Assembly (NCBI GenBank): GCA_009842325.1
Contig: VYFQ01000037.1
Span: 1 to 64,000 of the forward strand
Source: Acidimicrobiaceae bacterium
GTDB lineage: Bacteria; Actinomycetota; Acidimicrobiia; Acidimicrobiales; Aldehydirespiratoraceae
Direction: 5' to 3'
Length of the DNA: 64,000 bases
In this document: positions 18,876 through 27,735 of the stretch, one piece after another
Numbering within the stretch: the stretch's first letter is position 1
Layout: every line of letters begins with the position of its first letter
Made by a program: the position numbers and the translations under genes
The notes under the pieces: generated by a model
The model's database searches: none
What the model was told of the DNA's origin: nothing
What the model saw: the letters and a program-made list of their open reading frames with translations, nothing else

Positions 18876-19883
18876 TCAGGCGATCCGGTCGAGCATGTCG
18901 GGCCGGACCTCGTTGATGGCCGGTTCGCCCGCGAGGTAGCGGCGGACCTCCTCGACGGCCAACTCGCCCATGCGGTGGCAGTTCTCGATGCAACCCGCGA
19001 TGTGGGGGGTGACCACCACGTTGTCGAGACGCCGGAGCGGGCTGTTGGGTGCCGGGGGCTCCGGATCGGTCACGTCGAGGAAGGCGAAGATCCGACCCGT
19101 GGCCAGCTCGTCGACCAAGGCGGCCTCGTCGATGATGCTGCCCCGTGCGGTGTTGATCAGCACCGCTCCGTCGCCCAGTCGGCCCAAGAGCTCGCCATCG
19201 ATCATGTGCCTGGTGGCATCGGTGGCCGGAGCGTGGATCGACACGACGTCGCTGCGCTCCATCAGCTCCGCGAGGTCGACCTTCTCCACTCCGAGTGCCG
19301 CTGCCTCAGTGTCGCTGAGGTACGGGTCAGCCACCAGGATGGTCGTCTCGAACCCGGCCAGCAGCTCGATCACGTGGCGACCGACGTTGCCCACACCGAT
19401 CAGGCCCACCGTCGAGCGGCTGAGTTCCCGTGCATCCCAGCGGTCCCAGGCCGGACTGTCGCGCCAGCCGCCGTCGCGCACGTGGCTTCCCAGGGGCCAG
19501 ATCCGCTTGCGGCCCACGATCATCAGGCCCAACGTGGTTTCGGCCACGTCGCGGGCCAGGGCAACCGAGGCGCTGGTGACCCTCATGCCGCGCTCCCATA
19601 CGGCGGCGGACAGGAAGCGCTTCACGCTGCCGCCCATGTGGGCCAGGTGCCCGAGACGGGGCGCGGCCGCCACGACATCGGCATCCAGCGGCGCCACTCC
19701 CCAGCTTGTGATGCAGGCGTCGACTTCGCCCAGAACGGCGAGCAGGTCCTGCTTGCCAGCCGGTTTGTCGCCGGGGTGGTGGACGATCTCTGCCGCATCA
19801 GCCAGTTCGGCCAGTGCGGCATCGCTGAACATCCGCCGGTAGTTGGATCGTCCGATGGTGATGGCAACAGCTGGCCTGGTCAC
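18876..19883 (-). CDS. D-isomer-specific 2-hydroxyacid dehydrogenase
   Basis: A 335-residue NAD-dependent dehydrogenase of the PGDH/glycerate dehydrogenase type. The Rossmann motif is GLIGVGNVGRHV. The catalytic Arg, Glu and His appear in NTARGSIIDE, DVTDPEPP and TPHIAGCIENC. It should interconvert a 2-hydroxyacid and a 2-ketoacid. The GTG at 19883 overlaps the stop codon of the kinase gene by 4 nt (GTGA), so this start is preferred over an upstream one at 19907. Last gene of a five-gene operon. Confidence 0.85.
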   Translation of the reverse strand: MTRPAVAITIGRSNYRRMFSDAALAELADAAEIVHHPGDKPAGKQDLLAVLGEVDACITSWGVAPLDADVVAAAPRLGHLAHMGGSVKRFLSAAVWERGMRVTSASVALARDVAETTLGLMIVGRKRIWPLGSHVRDGGWRDSPAWDRWDARELSRSTVGLIGVGNVGRHVIELLAGFETTILVADPYLSDTEAAALGVEKVDLAELMERSDVVSIHAPATDATRHMIDGELLGRLGDGAVLINTARGSIIDEAALVDELATGRIFAFLDVTDPEPPAPNSPLRRLDNVVVTPHIAGCIENCHRMGELAVEEVRRYLAGEPAINEVRPDMLDRIA

Positions 19884-21115
19884 GGCGCTCCCTCGTGAGG
19901 CGTCCACCCTAGGGCTGCCGCGGCGAGCCGGGCCGCACCGAGGGCCGGCCAGGCGGCTTCAGGTCGCGTCACCACCGGCCGGTCGATGATGTTGGCTAGT
20001 ACGTCGACCAGCTCGGAGAACCGGAGTCCGCCCCCGACCATGACCAGCTCGTCGCCGCCGGCGGCGAACTCGCCAGCCTCCTCGAGAGCCTGGCGCACCT
20101 TGAGGCCACATTTCTCGAAGGCTTCCTGGATCCTGGCCGGCGGGGTCTCAGCCAGCATCGCGCCGAGCCCGCCCAGGTTCTCGGATGCAGTCCACACGCC
20201 ACCCAGCACGTGGGGGCTGAGGTTCAGCGAGGGTGGCAGGGAGGCGACATCAGTCCGGTCGGTGACCGCGGTCAACACCCATGCCGTGCCGGCCGACAGG
20301 AACAGGTGGCCGGGATCTACGACGCCCAGACCCAGCGCGGCGCAGGCCTGGTCGTGGCCGCCGATCACCACCGGTATGGCCGCATCCAACGCCAATGCGG
20401 CCGCAGCCTCGCCTGCAAGCTCGCCTGCGGTGCTGCCCGACTCCCGGATCGGCGACAGCTGGCCACCATCGATGCCGGCCAAACTGCACAACTCGTCGCT
20501 CCACGTCCGGGTGGTGACGTCCATCAGTTGCATGCCCGCCGCGTTGGACGGGTTCGTGGCCCACTGCCCGGTAAGCCGGAACACGAGATAGTCGTCCACC
20601 GAGGCCCATCTGGACACGGGTGCCGGATCGGCTCCCGGCTGGCGAGTACCTGGAGCCTGCAGCCCGACGATGGTCGACAGGCCGACCCCGGGGGTGGGCA
20701 TCCAGCCGCTGACGGCGCGGACCCTCGCCGCCACGCCGTCGGACCAGTTCTCCGGCACGGACCAGAATCGGGTGTCCATCCAGGTGATGGCCCGCTCGGC
20801 ACGACCCTCGACCGTCACCGGAATCACAGAACCGCTCTGAGCGGCCACCGCCAGCGCGGCCACACCGACACCGGGTCCGAGCCCTCTGACGGCCCGCCGG
20901 CCGGCCGTTGCCAAGGCCTGCCAGATCTCCTCGGGATCCTGCTCGCGACCGCCGTCAGGGGTCGAGCTAACGGCGATGGGATCCGACCCACCGGTCGCCA
21001 GGATCTCACCCGCCCGGTCGACAACAACCGCCTTGGCCGATGTCGTCCCCGCATCCAGCCCCAGGACAACGTGGCTGCCGGCTTGATCGACCCCGGTTCT
21101 TCTCACCGGGGTCAT
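19880..21115 (-). CDS. FGGY-family carbohydrate kinase
   Basis: A sugar kinase of 411 residues in the hexokinase/actin fold. The phosphate loop is GLDAGTTSAKAVVVD near residue 19 and GGHDQACAALG is the second domain's signature. It is about 80-90 residues shorter than xylulokinase or glycerol kinase. Substrate unknown: xylulokinase, gluconokinase and LsrK-like kinases all share these motifs. The ATG at 21115 overlaps the aldolase stop (ATGA) and the stop overlaps the next start, so stoichiometric production with both neighbours is likely. The kinase would make the phosphorylated substrate for the aldolase. Confidence 0.82.
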   Translation of the reverse strand: MTPVRRTGVDQAGSHVVLGLDAGTTSAKAVVVDRAGEILATGGSDPIAVSSTPDGGREQDPEEIWQALATAGRRAVRGLGPGVGVAALAVAAQSGSVIPVTVEGRAERAITWMDTRFWSVPENWSDGVAARVRAVSGWMPTPGVGLSTIVGLQAPGTRQPGADPAPVSRWASVDDYLVFRLTGQWATNPSNAAGMQLMDVTTRTWSDELCSLAGIDGGQLSPIRESGSTAGELAGEAAAALALDAAIPVVIGGHDQACAALGLGVVDPGHLFLSAGTAWVLTAVTDRTDVASLPPSLNLSPHVLGGVWTASENLGGLGAMLAETPPARIQEAFEKCGLKVRQALEEAGEFAAGGDELVMVGGGLRFSELVDVLANIIDRPVVTRPEAAWPALGAARLAAAALGWTPHEGAP

Positions 21116-21891
21116 CCTTCCAGGATGGATAGGGCTTCCTCGACGGTGGCGTCGGCGTGCACTACCGCGACCACGGCCCGGGTCATGGCCGTGGGGTTGT
21201 CGCTCTGGAAGACGTTGCGGCCCATGGCCACCCCGGCGGCGCCCGCGTCGAGGGCGGCCCGGATGTTGGCCAGCGTGTCGGCCTCAGAGCCCTTGGACCC
21301 ACCCAAGATCACCACGGGAACGAACGTCGATGAGGTGACCCGAGCGTAGTCATCGCAGTAGGGCGCCTTGATGAAATCGGCTCCCAGCTCGGCTCCCAGG
21401 CGGGCCGCGAAAGCCACCGCGTCGGGTCCTCGCATCTCCGGCGGCGAGTCGAACCCGCCCGGCACCATCTCGGCCATGACCGGCATGTCCGAGCGGTGAG
21501 CCTCGCCGATGGTGTGGGCCAGATTGCGCAGCGTGTCCGCCTCCGAAGCCGAGCCGGGCAGGGCGGTCACGGCCAGGGCGTCGGCCTCCACCCGGAGCGC
21601 GTCCTCGACTCCGAAGAACCGCCCGACGGAACCGGTGCTGGGCGATCCGAGGTTGCTCACCGCGCCGTCGCTGCGAAGGATGAGCCCGACGGGATCCAGC
21701 TCGGCTGCGAAGTTCTCGGCGACGCCGTAGGAGGTCAATACTGCGTCGGGCCCACCGGCCACAACCGCGGAGATGGTCTCAGCCGGCCGTTCGAAGCCAG
21801 GGCAAGGGCCGTCGATCAATCCGTGGTCCAGCGCGATGATCACGGTTCGCCCGTCGGGGCCGAAGATGCGGCTGAGGTCTCGAGAACCCAT
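21112..21891 (-). CDS. DhnA-type class I aldolase
   Basis: A 259-residue TIM-barrel aldolase of the DhnA/DeoC/LsrF group. IIALDHGLIDGP begins the barrel, the Schiff-base lysine is Lys175 in ADFIKAPYCDD, and the phosphate site is VILGGSKG with GVAMGRNVFQ. It should cleave or form a phosphorylated keto-sugar. The frame reads far upstream to 22530, but that part lies over the LLM gene and is not protein-like. ATG at 21891 is 11 nt past the LLM stop. Together with the kinase it forms a classic phosphorylate-then-cleave pathway; LsrF-like thiolase activity is possible. Confidence 0.82.
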   Translation of the reverse strand: MGSRDLSRIFGPDGRTVIIALDHGLIDGPCPGFERPAETISAVVAGGPDAVLTSYGVAENFAAELDPVGLILRSDGAVSNLGSPSTGSVGRFFGVEDALRVEADALAVTALPGSASEADTLRNLAHTIGEAHRSDMPVMAEMVPGGFDSPPEMRGPDAVAFAARLGAELGADFIKAPYCDDYARVTSSTFVPVVILGGSKGSEADTLANIRAALDAGAAGVAMGRNVFQSDNPTAMTRAVVAVVHADATVEEALSILEG

Positions 21892-21902
21892 AGGAGCAGA
21901 TG

Positions 21903-22877
21903 CTAGGGCCGGGCGTCGTGGATGATCGGCAACGAGTCGGCCAGCACGGCGAGGTTCTCGGAGAGGTCCGACGACAGCGCGTCGATGAGCACGCCGCTCA
22001 GGCTGTGCCGGCGGGCCAGTTGCTCGACCTCGACCCGGCATTCCTGGGGTGTCCCGGCCACCTGGTAGCGCCGGAGGAGGTCGCCGGTCACCAGTTCGTC
22101 GACTAGTTCGGGACGGTTCGTTCCCGCGGCCTGCTCCACGACCGAGATCTCGTCGGCGGTGAGGCCCAGCGACTCCAGCACCCGGCGGGGCGAATCCATC
22201 AGCACGAACGACAGGGTTCGGCGCTGACCCTCCAGCAACTCCGGCGTGTAGCAGATCCGCCCCAGGTAGAAGCGCTGAGGCTCGGGACGACCCGCCTTCA
22301 CTGCGGCCGACTCGACAAGGCTGAGAGCGGCTCCGAGATCGGGCTTGACGGTGAGGATGACGCCGTCGGCCTGACGTCCGGCCAACTCCAGCAGCCGCGG
22401 TCCCCGACTTGCGATCCAGATCGGGATCGGTTGGGGTCCCATGCCGAGTCGGGCCCGATCGAGGGAGCAGGTCTGACCGCTCCAGCTCACCTCCTGGCCC
22501 GACCACAGCCGCTTCAGCACTTGCACGCAATCGGCCACCATCCGGGCGGGGCGGGATCGCTCGATTCCCATGGGGCTGAGCACCATCGACCCTCCGGCCA
22601 GCAGGGTGACCACCAGCCGACCCCCGGACAGTTCATTGACGGTGGCGGCCGCGGCCGCGGTCACCGCCGGGTGCCGGGTGTAGGCGTTGGTCAGCACACC
22701 CAGGGTTATCCGGTCGGTGGCCCGGGCGATGGCTCCCAGGCAGGCGTAGACATCGGGATGGAACCCCTCGTCGGCCACCAGGCAGTAGTCGTATCCGAGC
22801 CGCTCCGCTTCGGTGGCCACCGCGATGACGTCGCCGGACGACATCAGCGGCACGATGTGGACCCCGGCGGCAACCAT
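21903..22877 (-). CDS. LLM-class flavin/F420-dependent oxidoreductase
   Basis: A 324-residue luciferase-like TIM-barrel protein. It has YDYCLVADEGFHPDVYACLGAIA and ITLGVLTNAYTRHP in the N-terminal half and PIPIWIASRGPRLLELAGRQADGVI in the middle, as in methylene-H4MPT reductase-like F420 enzymes. It likely uses F420H2 or FMNH2; the substrate is unknown. Second gene of the operon, 27 bp after the SDR and 11 bp before the aldolase. Confidence 0.8.
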   Translation of the reverse strand: MVAAGVHIVPLMSSGDVIAVATEAERLGYDYCLVADEGFHPDVYACLGAIARATDRITLGVLTNAYTRHPAVTAAAAATVNELSGGRLVVTLLAGGSMVLSPMGIERSRPARMVADCVQVLKRLWSGQEVSWSGQTCSLDRARLGMGPQPIPIWIASRGPRLLELAGRQADGVILTVKPDLGAALSLVESAAVKAGRPEPQRFYLGRICYTPELLEGQRRTLSFVLMDSPRRVLESLGLTADEISVVEQAAGTNRPELVDELVTGDLLRRYQVAGTPQECRVEVEQLARRHSLSGVLIDALSSDLSENLAVLADSLPIIHDARP

Positions 22878-22904
22878 GCTCTGCTTCAGGCGTCCGCGGC
22901 CCGA

Positions 22905-23657
22905 TCAGCCGTGGGCGTGCTTGCGGTGCCCGTAGCGCTGGCCGCCGTCCACGGTGAGGACCTCGCCCGTTATGTATTCGGCCTCGATCAGGAACTGGAC
23001 CGCCTGACCCATCTCGGCGGGAGTGCCCCACCGTCCCACGAGAGTCTCGTCGGCCACCCGCTGGTAGGTGGCGTCGTCGTAGTCGGTGGGGCGCAGAGCC
23101 GGGCCCGGGACCACCGCGTTGACCCTGATGGTGGGGGCCAGCTCCAGGGCCAGCTGGCGGGTCAGGGAGATGATCGCCCCCTTGCCCACCGAGTGGCCGG
23201 CGAATCCCGGCCAGGGCTCGAACGCGCTCAGATCGCCGATGCTGACGATCACTCCCGAGCCGTTGGCCAGCATGACCGGAGCAACCCGGTTGGCGCAGTA
23301 GAAGGGGCCGTGGACGAGAGTGTCGATCGACCGGTGCCACACGGTCAGATCGTCAGTCGGGAACTCTCCGAAGGCGAAGGTGGACGCGTTGTTGACCAGC
23401 ACGTCGATAGTGCCGAAACGGTCGGTCGCCGCCTCGACCATGGCCTGGACCTGGCTGTCATCGGTGACGTCGGCCGCTACCGGCAGGGCCTGCACGCCCA
23501 GCGCCTCGGCGTCGGCTGCGGTGCGGCGCGCCTCGTCGGCCGACGAGTTGTAGTTGATCACCACGTTGGCGCCGGCCCGAGCCAGGGTCAGGGTGATGCC
23601 CCGACCGACCCGCTTGGCTCCTCCGGTCACGAGCGCCGTCCGGCCGGCAAGCTCCAT
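22905..23657 (-). CDS. Short-chain dehydrogenase with His in place of the catalytic Tyr
   Basis: A 250-residue SDR most like FolM/PTR1-type pteridine reductases or FabG. The N-terminus [13 protein letters not shown] is the nucleotide-binding turn, with VNNASTF as the NAG motif. The region that should read YxxxK reads GHSVGK, so the catalytic tyrosine is replaced by histidine while the lysine is kept. The C-terminus has [20 protein letters not shown], a His-rich end. It is the first gene of the five-gene operon. Altered chemistry or a binding role are both possible. Confidence 0.78.
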   Translation of the reverse strand: MELAGRTALVTGGAKRVGRGITLTLARAGANVVINYNSSADEARRTAADAEALGVQALPVAADVTDDSQVQAMVEAATDRFGTIDVLVNNASTFAFGEFPTDDLTVWHRSIDTLVHGPFYCANRVAPVMLANGSGVIVSIGDLSAFEPWPGFAGHSVGKGAIISLTRQLALELAPTIRVNAVVPGPALRPTDYDDATYQRVADETLVGRWGTPAEMGQAVQFLIEAEYITGEVLTVDGGQRYGHRKHAHG

Positions 23658-23722
23658 CGGATGAGTATGACACCCGGGCCAGCGCCGCAGGTCAGTCGGG
23701 CGGGCGCGCTAGCTTGGCCGCG

Positions 23723-24391
23723 GTGCGGCTCGTGATCGCCCGCTGCACCGTCGACTACGACGGCCGCCTGCAGGCCCACCTGCCCTCGGCCGTCCGCCTC
23801 ATCATGGTCAAGGCCGACGGCTGCGTGGCCGTCCACGCCGACGGTGGCGCCTACAAGCCGCTCAACTGGATGAACGCCCCCAACCGGCTGGTGATCGACG
23901 AGGAGGCCGGCGTTTGGAGGGTCACCGCGCCCGGCCGCAGCGACTCTCTCGTCATCAGGATCGAGGAGATCCTCCACGACAGCACCCACGAGATGGGCAC
24001 CGATCCCGGTCTGCAGAAGGACGGTGTCGAGGCGCAGATGCAAGCGCTCCTCGCAGAGAATCCGGACACCATCGAGGACGGCTTCATCCTGGTGCGCCGC
24101 GAGTTTCCTACCGCCATCGGCCCCGTGGACCTGCTGTGCCGCGACGCCTCCGGCAATGCGGTGGCGGTAGAGGTGAAGCGCAACGGCGAGATCGACGGCG
24201 TGGAGCAGCTGACCCGGTACCTGCACTACTTGAACTCCGATCCGAGCCTGGCGCCGGTGCGGGGCGTGTTCGTGGCCCGGACCATCAAGCCCCAGGCCAA
24301 GGTGCTCGCGGCCGACCGCTCCATCGACTGCGTCGAGGTGGACTACGACGAGCTGCGGGGTATCGAGTCGCCGGAGTTGAGATTGTTCTGA
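23723..24391 (+). CDS. nucS: Mismatch-specific endonuclease NucS
   Basis: A 222-residue RecB-like nuclease that cuts both strands at mismatches in the MutS/MutL-independent repair of actinobacteria and archaea. The N-terminal domain ([26 protein letters not shown]) binds DNA. The C-terminal nuclease domain has [35 protein letters not shown], giving the D-ExK-Q catalytic set. It usually docks on the sliding clamp through a short C-terminal motif, here [13 protein letters not shown] at 23723 is chosen because it matches the family's start; a TTG lies 9 nt upstream. Confidence 0.93.
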   Translation: MRLVIARCTVDYDGRLQAHLPSAVRLIMVKADGCVAVHADGGAYKPLNWMNAPNRLVIDEEAGVWRVTAPGRSDSLVIRIEEILHDSTHEMGTDPGLQKDGVEAQMQALLAENPDTIEDGFILVRREFPTAIGPVDLLCRDASGNAVAVEVKRNGEIDGVEQLTRYLHYLNSDPSLAPVRGVFVARTIKPQAKVLAADRSIDCVEVDYDELRGIESPELRLF

Positions 24392-24448
24392 GCAGCTAGG
24401 CGGCGCTGTTGAGCCAGTGATGTCACTTGCTGCGGATACCCTCAAACC

Positions 24449-26362
24449 GTGCTCAGGCGGCTGCTAGGACGGCAGGTTCGGCACGGGCGATTATGGCCGT
24501 TCCTCGTCGGAGCAGCAGTGGTGATCGGCGCTCTGATCGTCGGATGGCAGGTCTACGAGGCGCGCCAGGAGAGCCGCATCCGTCCGGGAGCGACAGTGTC
24601 GGGCGTCGAGATCGGCGGGTTGGAGCCCGAAGAGGCAGTCATAGCGCTCGAACCCGTCGTCAAGGAGGTGGCTGAGACCACCATCGACCTCCAGTTCCCG
24701 GACATCGACCTGCAGTCCCCGGACATCGACCTGCAGTTCCTGGACCAAACGATCACAGTCACCGCCGAGGAACTCGGAATCTCGCTGGATGCCGAGCGGA
24801 TTCTGGCCGAGGCCGACAACCCGCCGCCGCCGGTGGTCCGGCCGGCCGCTTGGCTGTTCGATCTGTTCGCCAGCCGCGACGTGAGCCCATCGGTCATCAC
24901 CGACCTGGGAACCCTCGCCGCCACCGTCGACTCCTTCACCGACCCCGAGACGCCCCGGATCCAGCTCGACCCAGTCGATGGAGCCTTCCAGCCGGTTCTT
25001 CACATCGATGTTCCCGTCCCCGACATGGAGTTGCTGGCCCGCAGGCTCGAAGACGCCGTGCTCAACAACATGGGCGGCCGGGTTGCCGTCGAGGTTCCGA
25101 TAAGTGGCATGGAACCGGCCGACCCGATCGCGGTGGCGCTGGCCGCCGCCTTCGCCACCAAGGCCAACGAGATCACCGAGGGAGGGGTTCAGGTCCAACT
25201 CGAGGGCACCACCGAGACCTTCACCATCGGCGAGCAGGCCCTCCGGCAGTTCATCGTCCTCGAGGGAGAGCAGCACGACACCCACCTCGGCCTCAAGGAT
25301 GATGAAGACCCGCGGATCTCGACCACCCTCGCCAGCCTGTTCGTGGGGATCGGCAGCGAAGGGATCCCCGCCACCATCAGCCTGGACGAGGACGGCGCCG
25401 TGACGATCTCCGAGGGCCATGCCGGATTCAAGTGCTGCGACGAGACGGCGGCCGACGCGCTGCTGCAGGGGATGATCGACGGTCAGACGGTGATAGTGCT
25501 GCCGGCCACCCCCAACCCCCACCCCCGGGGCCGGGAGTGGGCCGAGTCGCTCGGCATCCTCCAGGTGGTCGGCGAGTTCACCACGCGCTTCACGCCGGCC
25601 CAGGACCGGATAATCAACATCGCCCGTATCTCGGAGCTGACCCGCGGCGTCATCATCGAGCCCGGCCAGCGGTTCTCGGTCAACGGCCACGTCGGGCCGC
25701 GCACGACCGGCAAGGGGTTCGTCCCAGCCAAGATGATCCTCGACGGCGTGTTCGTGGACTCGGTGGGGGGTGGTATCTCTCAGTACGCCACCACGGTGTT
25801 CAACGCGGCCTTCTTCGCGGGGCTCGACTTCATCGACTACCAGAGCCACACGATCTACTTGAGCCGCTACCCCTACGGGCGCGAGGCCACAGTGTCGTAT
25901 CCGGCGCCTGATCTGGTGCTGGAGAACAACACCCCCTACGGCGTGATGCTGTGGCCCACCACCGCCGAGGACTCGATCACGGTGAGGCTCTACTCCACGC
26001 CGTGGGTGCTGGCCGAGCAGACCAACCAGTGGACCCGGACCGTGGGAACGTCCTGCACCCGGGTGACCACGGAGCGGACCCGCACATTCCTCGACGACGG
26101 GCGCACCGAGACCGACACGGTGTGGGCCCAGTACCGCCCCGAGGGCCTCAAGTGCGACGGGTCTCCCTCGGTCACGACGACAACGTCCACCACGGTCGTG
26201 CCATCCGAGGAGGGTGAGCAGTGGGGCGAGGAGGCCGGCTGGGAGCAGGGCGAAACCGGAACGGACTTCGGCGGCGAGGACCCCGGCCGGCAGGGCGGGG
26301 AGTCGGGTGAGCCGGGGAGTAGTGTCACGCCTTCCACGACCATCCCAGGTGAACCCCAATGA
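24449..26362 (+). CDS. VanW-domain cell-envelope protein
   Basis: A 637-residue membrane-anchored protein. A basic start and one helix (PFLVGAAVVIGALIVGW) lead to extracytoplasmic domains of the peptidoglycan-binding-4 type, then a VanW domain at about 390-500 (ISELTRGVIIEPGQRFSVN, FVDSVGGGISQYATTVFNAAF, LSRYPYGREATV). The end is a Thr/Ser run and a Gly/Glu-rich tail, probably unfolded. Near residues 78-98 an 18-bp unit is repeated three times in frame (DIDLQ). The role of VanW is not settled; wall attachment or antibiotic-related modification are suggested for relatives. GTG start. Confidence 0.82.
   Translation: MLRRLLGRQVRHGRLWPFLVGAAVVIGALIVGWQVYEARQESRIRPGATVSGVEIGGLEPEEAVIALEPVVKEVAETTIDLQFPDIDLQSPDIDLQFLDQTITVTAEELGISLDAERILAEADNPPPPVVRPAAWLFDLFASRDVSPSVITDLGTLAATVDSFTDPETPRIQLDPVDGAFQPVLHIDVPVPDMELLARRLEDAVLNNMGGRVAVEVPISGMEPADPIAVALAAAFATKANEITEGGVQVQLEGTTETFTIGEQALRQFIVLEGEQHDTHLGLKDDEDPRISTTLASLFVGIGSEGIPATISLDEDGAVTISEGHAGFKCCDETAADALLQGMIDGQTVIVLPATPNPHPRGREWAESLGILQVVGEFTTRFTPAQDRIINIARISELTRGVIIEPGQRFSVNGHVGPRTTGKGFVPAKMILDGVFVDSVGGGISQYATTVFNAAFFAGLDFIDYQSHTIYLSRYPYGREATVSYPAPDLVLENNTPYGVMLWPTTAEDSITVRLYSTPWVLAEQTNQWTRTVGTSCTRVTTERTRTFLDDGRTETDTVWAQYRPEGLKCDGSPSVTTTTSTTVVPSEEGEQWGEEAGWEQGETGTDFGGEDPGRQGGESGEPGSSVTPSTTIPGEPQ
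24683..24742 (+). repeat. Three in-frame 18-bp tandem repeats
   Basis: The unit encoding (D)IDLQ(F/S)(P/L)D occurs three times in succession inside the VanW gene. The nucleotide copies differ at only a few positions, so the expansion is recent. Confidence 0.75.
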
Positions 26363-26883
26363 GCGATGCCGACAAGCCCGTCGAGGGCATCGACACGGCG
26401 GTCGACGCCTGGTGGGAGCGCGCCCTGCGGGGAAAGCCCGCCCTGGACCGGATCATGTACTCGGCATCGGAGGCCGCCAACCACTCGCGGCTGTGGCACG
26501 CTCTCGGGGCTGCTCAGGCCGTGGCGCGGCGAAGCCATCGCCCGGCTGCGGAACTCAGCATCTCTCTCCTCGCGGAAGCGGTGCTGGTCAACGGCGTCAT
26601 CAAGACAGCCTTCGGGAGGCGGCGTCCGGTCTTCGCGGGGAACCGGCCCCATGCGCTACGCCAGCCCCTCACCAGCAGCTTTCCCAGCGGTCACGCCAGT
26701 GCAGCCATGGTCGCGGCGTCGCTGCTGTCACGCCGCAGCCCTTGGGCGCCCGCGTACTACGCGCTGGCCCTCGTCGTGGCGCTGAGCCGAATACACGTCC
26801 GGATCCACCACGCCAGCGATGTGGCCGCAGGGATCGGGACCGGCGCGGTGCTCGGCGCTGTCGCCCGCCGCCTGTGGCGCTGA
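26359..26883 (+). CDS. PAP2-family membrane phosphatase
   Basis: A 174-residue member of the phosphatidic acid phosphatase 2 superfamily. The three motifs are all present: KTAFGRRRP, SFPSGHA, and SRIHVRIHHASDV. It probably hydrolyses a lipid phosphate, for example undecaprenyl diphosphate or a phosphatidyl lipid, at the membrane. Its ATG overlaps the stop codon of the VanW gene (ATGA), which ties it to envelope work. It is short for the family but complete in motifs. Confidence 0.85.
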   Translation: MSDADKPVEGIDTAVDAWWERALRGKPALDRIMYSASEAANHSRLWHALGAAQAVARRSHRPAAELSISLLAEAVLVNGVIKTAFGRRRPVFAGNRPHALRQPLTSSFPSGHASAAMVAASLLSRRSPWAPAYYALALVVALSRIHVRIHHASDVAAGIGTGAVLGAVARRLWR

Positions 26884-26922
26884 GGCCTGAGAATCTGGCG
26901 AGGCCATAACTAGGATCGAGAC

Positions 26923-27735
26923 GTGGAACTCGAAGGGGCTGTCGCGGTGGTGACGGGCGCGGCCAGCGGCATCGGACGCTCGCTGGCCCGGGCCTTGGCG
27001 CTCGATGTGGGAGCTGTGGTTGTGGTGGCCGACATCGACGGGACCGGCGCCGAGGCTGTGGCCAACGAGATCGCCGCCGAGGCTGCTCCCGGGCGCCCGA
27101 TCGGGTTTGCAGCCGAGATCGACGTGACCGACGAAGCCGCGGTGGTCGCGCTGATCGATGCGGTCGACGAGAACCTCGGCCCGATCGAGCTGTGGTGTGG
27201 GAACGCCGGCATCTCCCGCATGGGCGGAGTGGAGCGTCCCAACGAGGAGTGGAACCTCGTGTGGGACGTGAACCTGATGGCCCATGTCATCGCCTGCCGC
27301 CATCTGGTGCCGAGATGGGTGGAGCGAGGCTCAGGCCATCTGCTGATTACCGCCTCGGCCGCAGGGCTGCTGACCGGACTGGGGACGGCGTCGTACGCGG
27401 TCACCAAGCACGCCGCGGTGGCGCTGGCCGAGTGGGTCGCCATCACCCACGGCGACGACGGCGTGAGGGTGTCGTGCCTGTGCCCCCAGGGGGTTCGCAC
27501 CCCGATGACGGAATCGGACTGGATGCTCGGAGTGGCCCAGGTGGAGGCGCTGGGTCTGATGGAGCCCGAAGAGGTGGCGGCAGCAACCGTGGAAGCGCTT
27601 CGGGAGGATCGGTTCCTAATACTGCCCCACCCCGAAGTGGAAACCTACGAGCAGCGCCGAGCCGGTGACCGGGAGCGCTGGCTGCGCGGCATGCGGCGCA
27701 TGCAGAAGGGTCTGCTGGGAACTTCCAGGTCTTAG
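26923..27735 (+). CDS. Short-chain dehydrogenase/reductase
   Basis: A 270-residue SDR with VTGAASGIGRSLARAL, ADIDGTG after beta-2 (NAD-like), GNAGI, and catalytic ITASAAG and YAVTK. The C-terminal RRAGDRERWLRGMRRMQ extension is basic and is seen in some actinobacterial SDRs. Substrate unknown. Its stop codon overlaps that of the convergent LLM gene by 4 bp. Confidence 0.8.
   Translation: MELEGAVAVVTGAASGIGRSLARALALDVGAVVVVADIDGTGAEAVANEIAAEAAPGRPIGFAAEIDVTDEAAVVALIDAVDENLGPIELWCGNAGISRMGGVERPNEEWNLVWDVNLMAHVIACRHLVPRWVERGSGHLLITASAAGLLTGLGTASYAVTKHAAVALAEWVAITHGDDGVRVSCLCPQGVRTPMTESDWMLGVAQVEALGLMEPEEVAAATVEALREDRFLILPHPEVETYEQRRAGDRERWLRGMRRMQKGLLGTSRS

Noticed and set aside
24491..26359. 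A 622-codon frame antisense to the VanW gene
   Set aside because: Same pattern of antisense openness; no motif, and the sense protein is clear.
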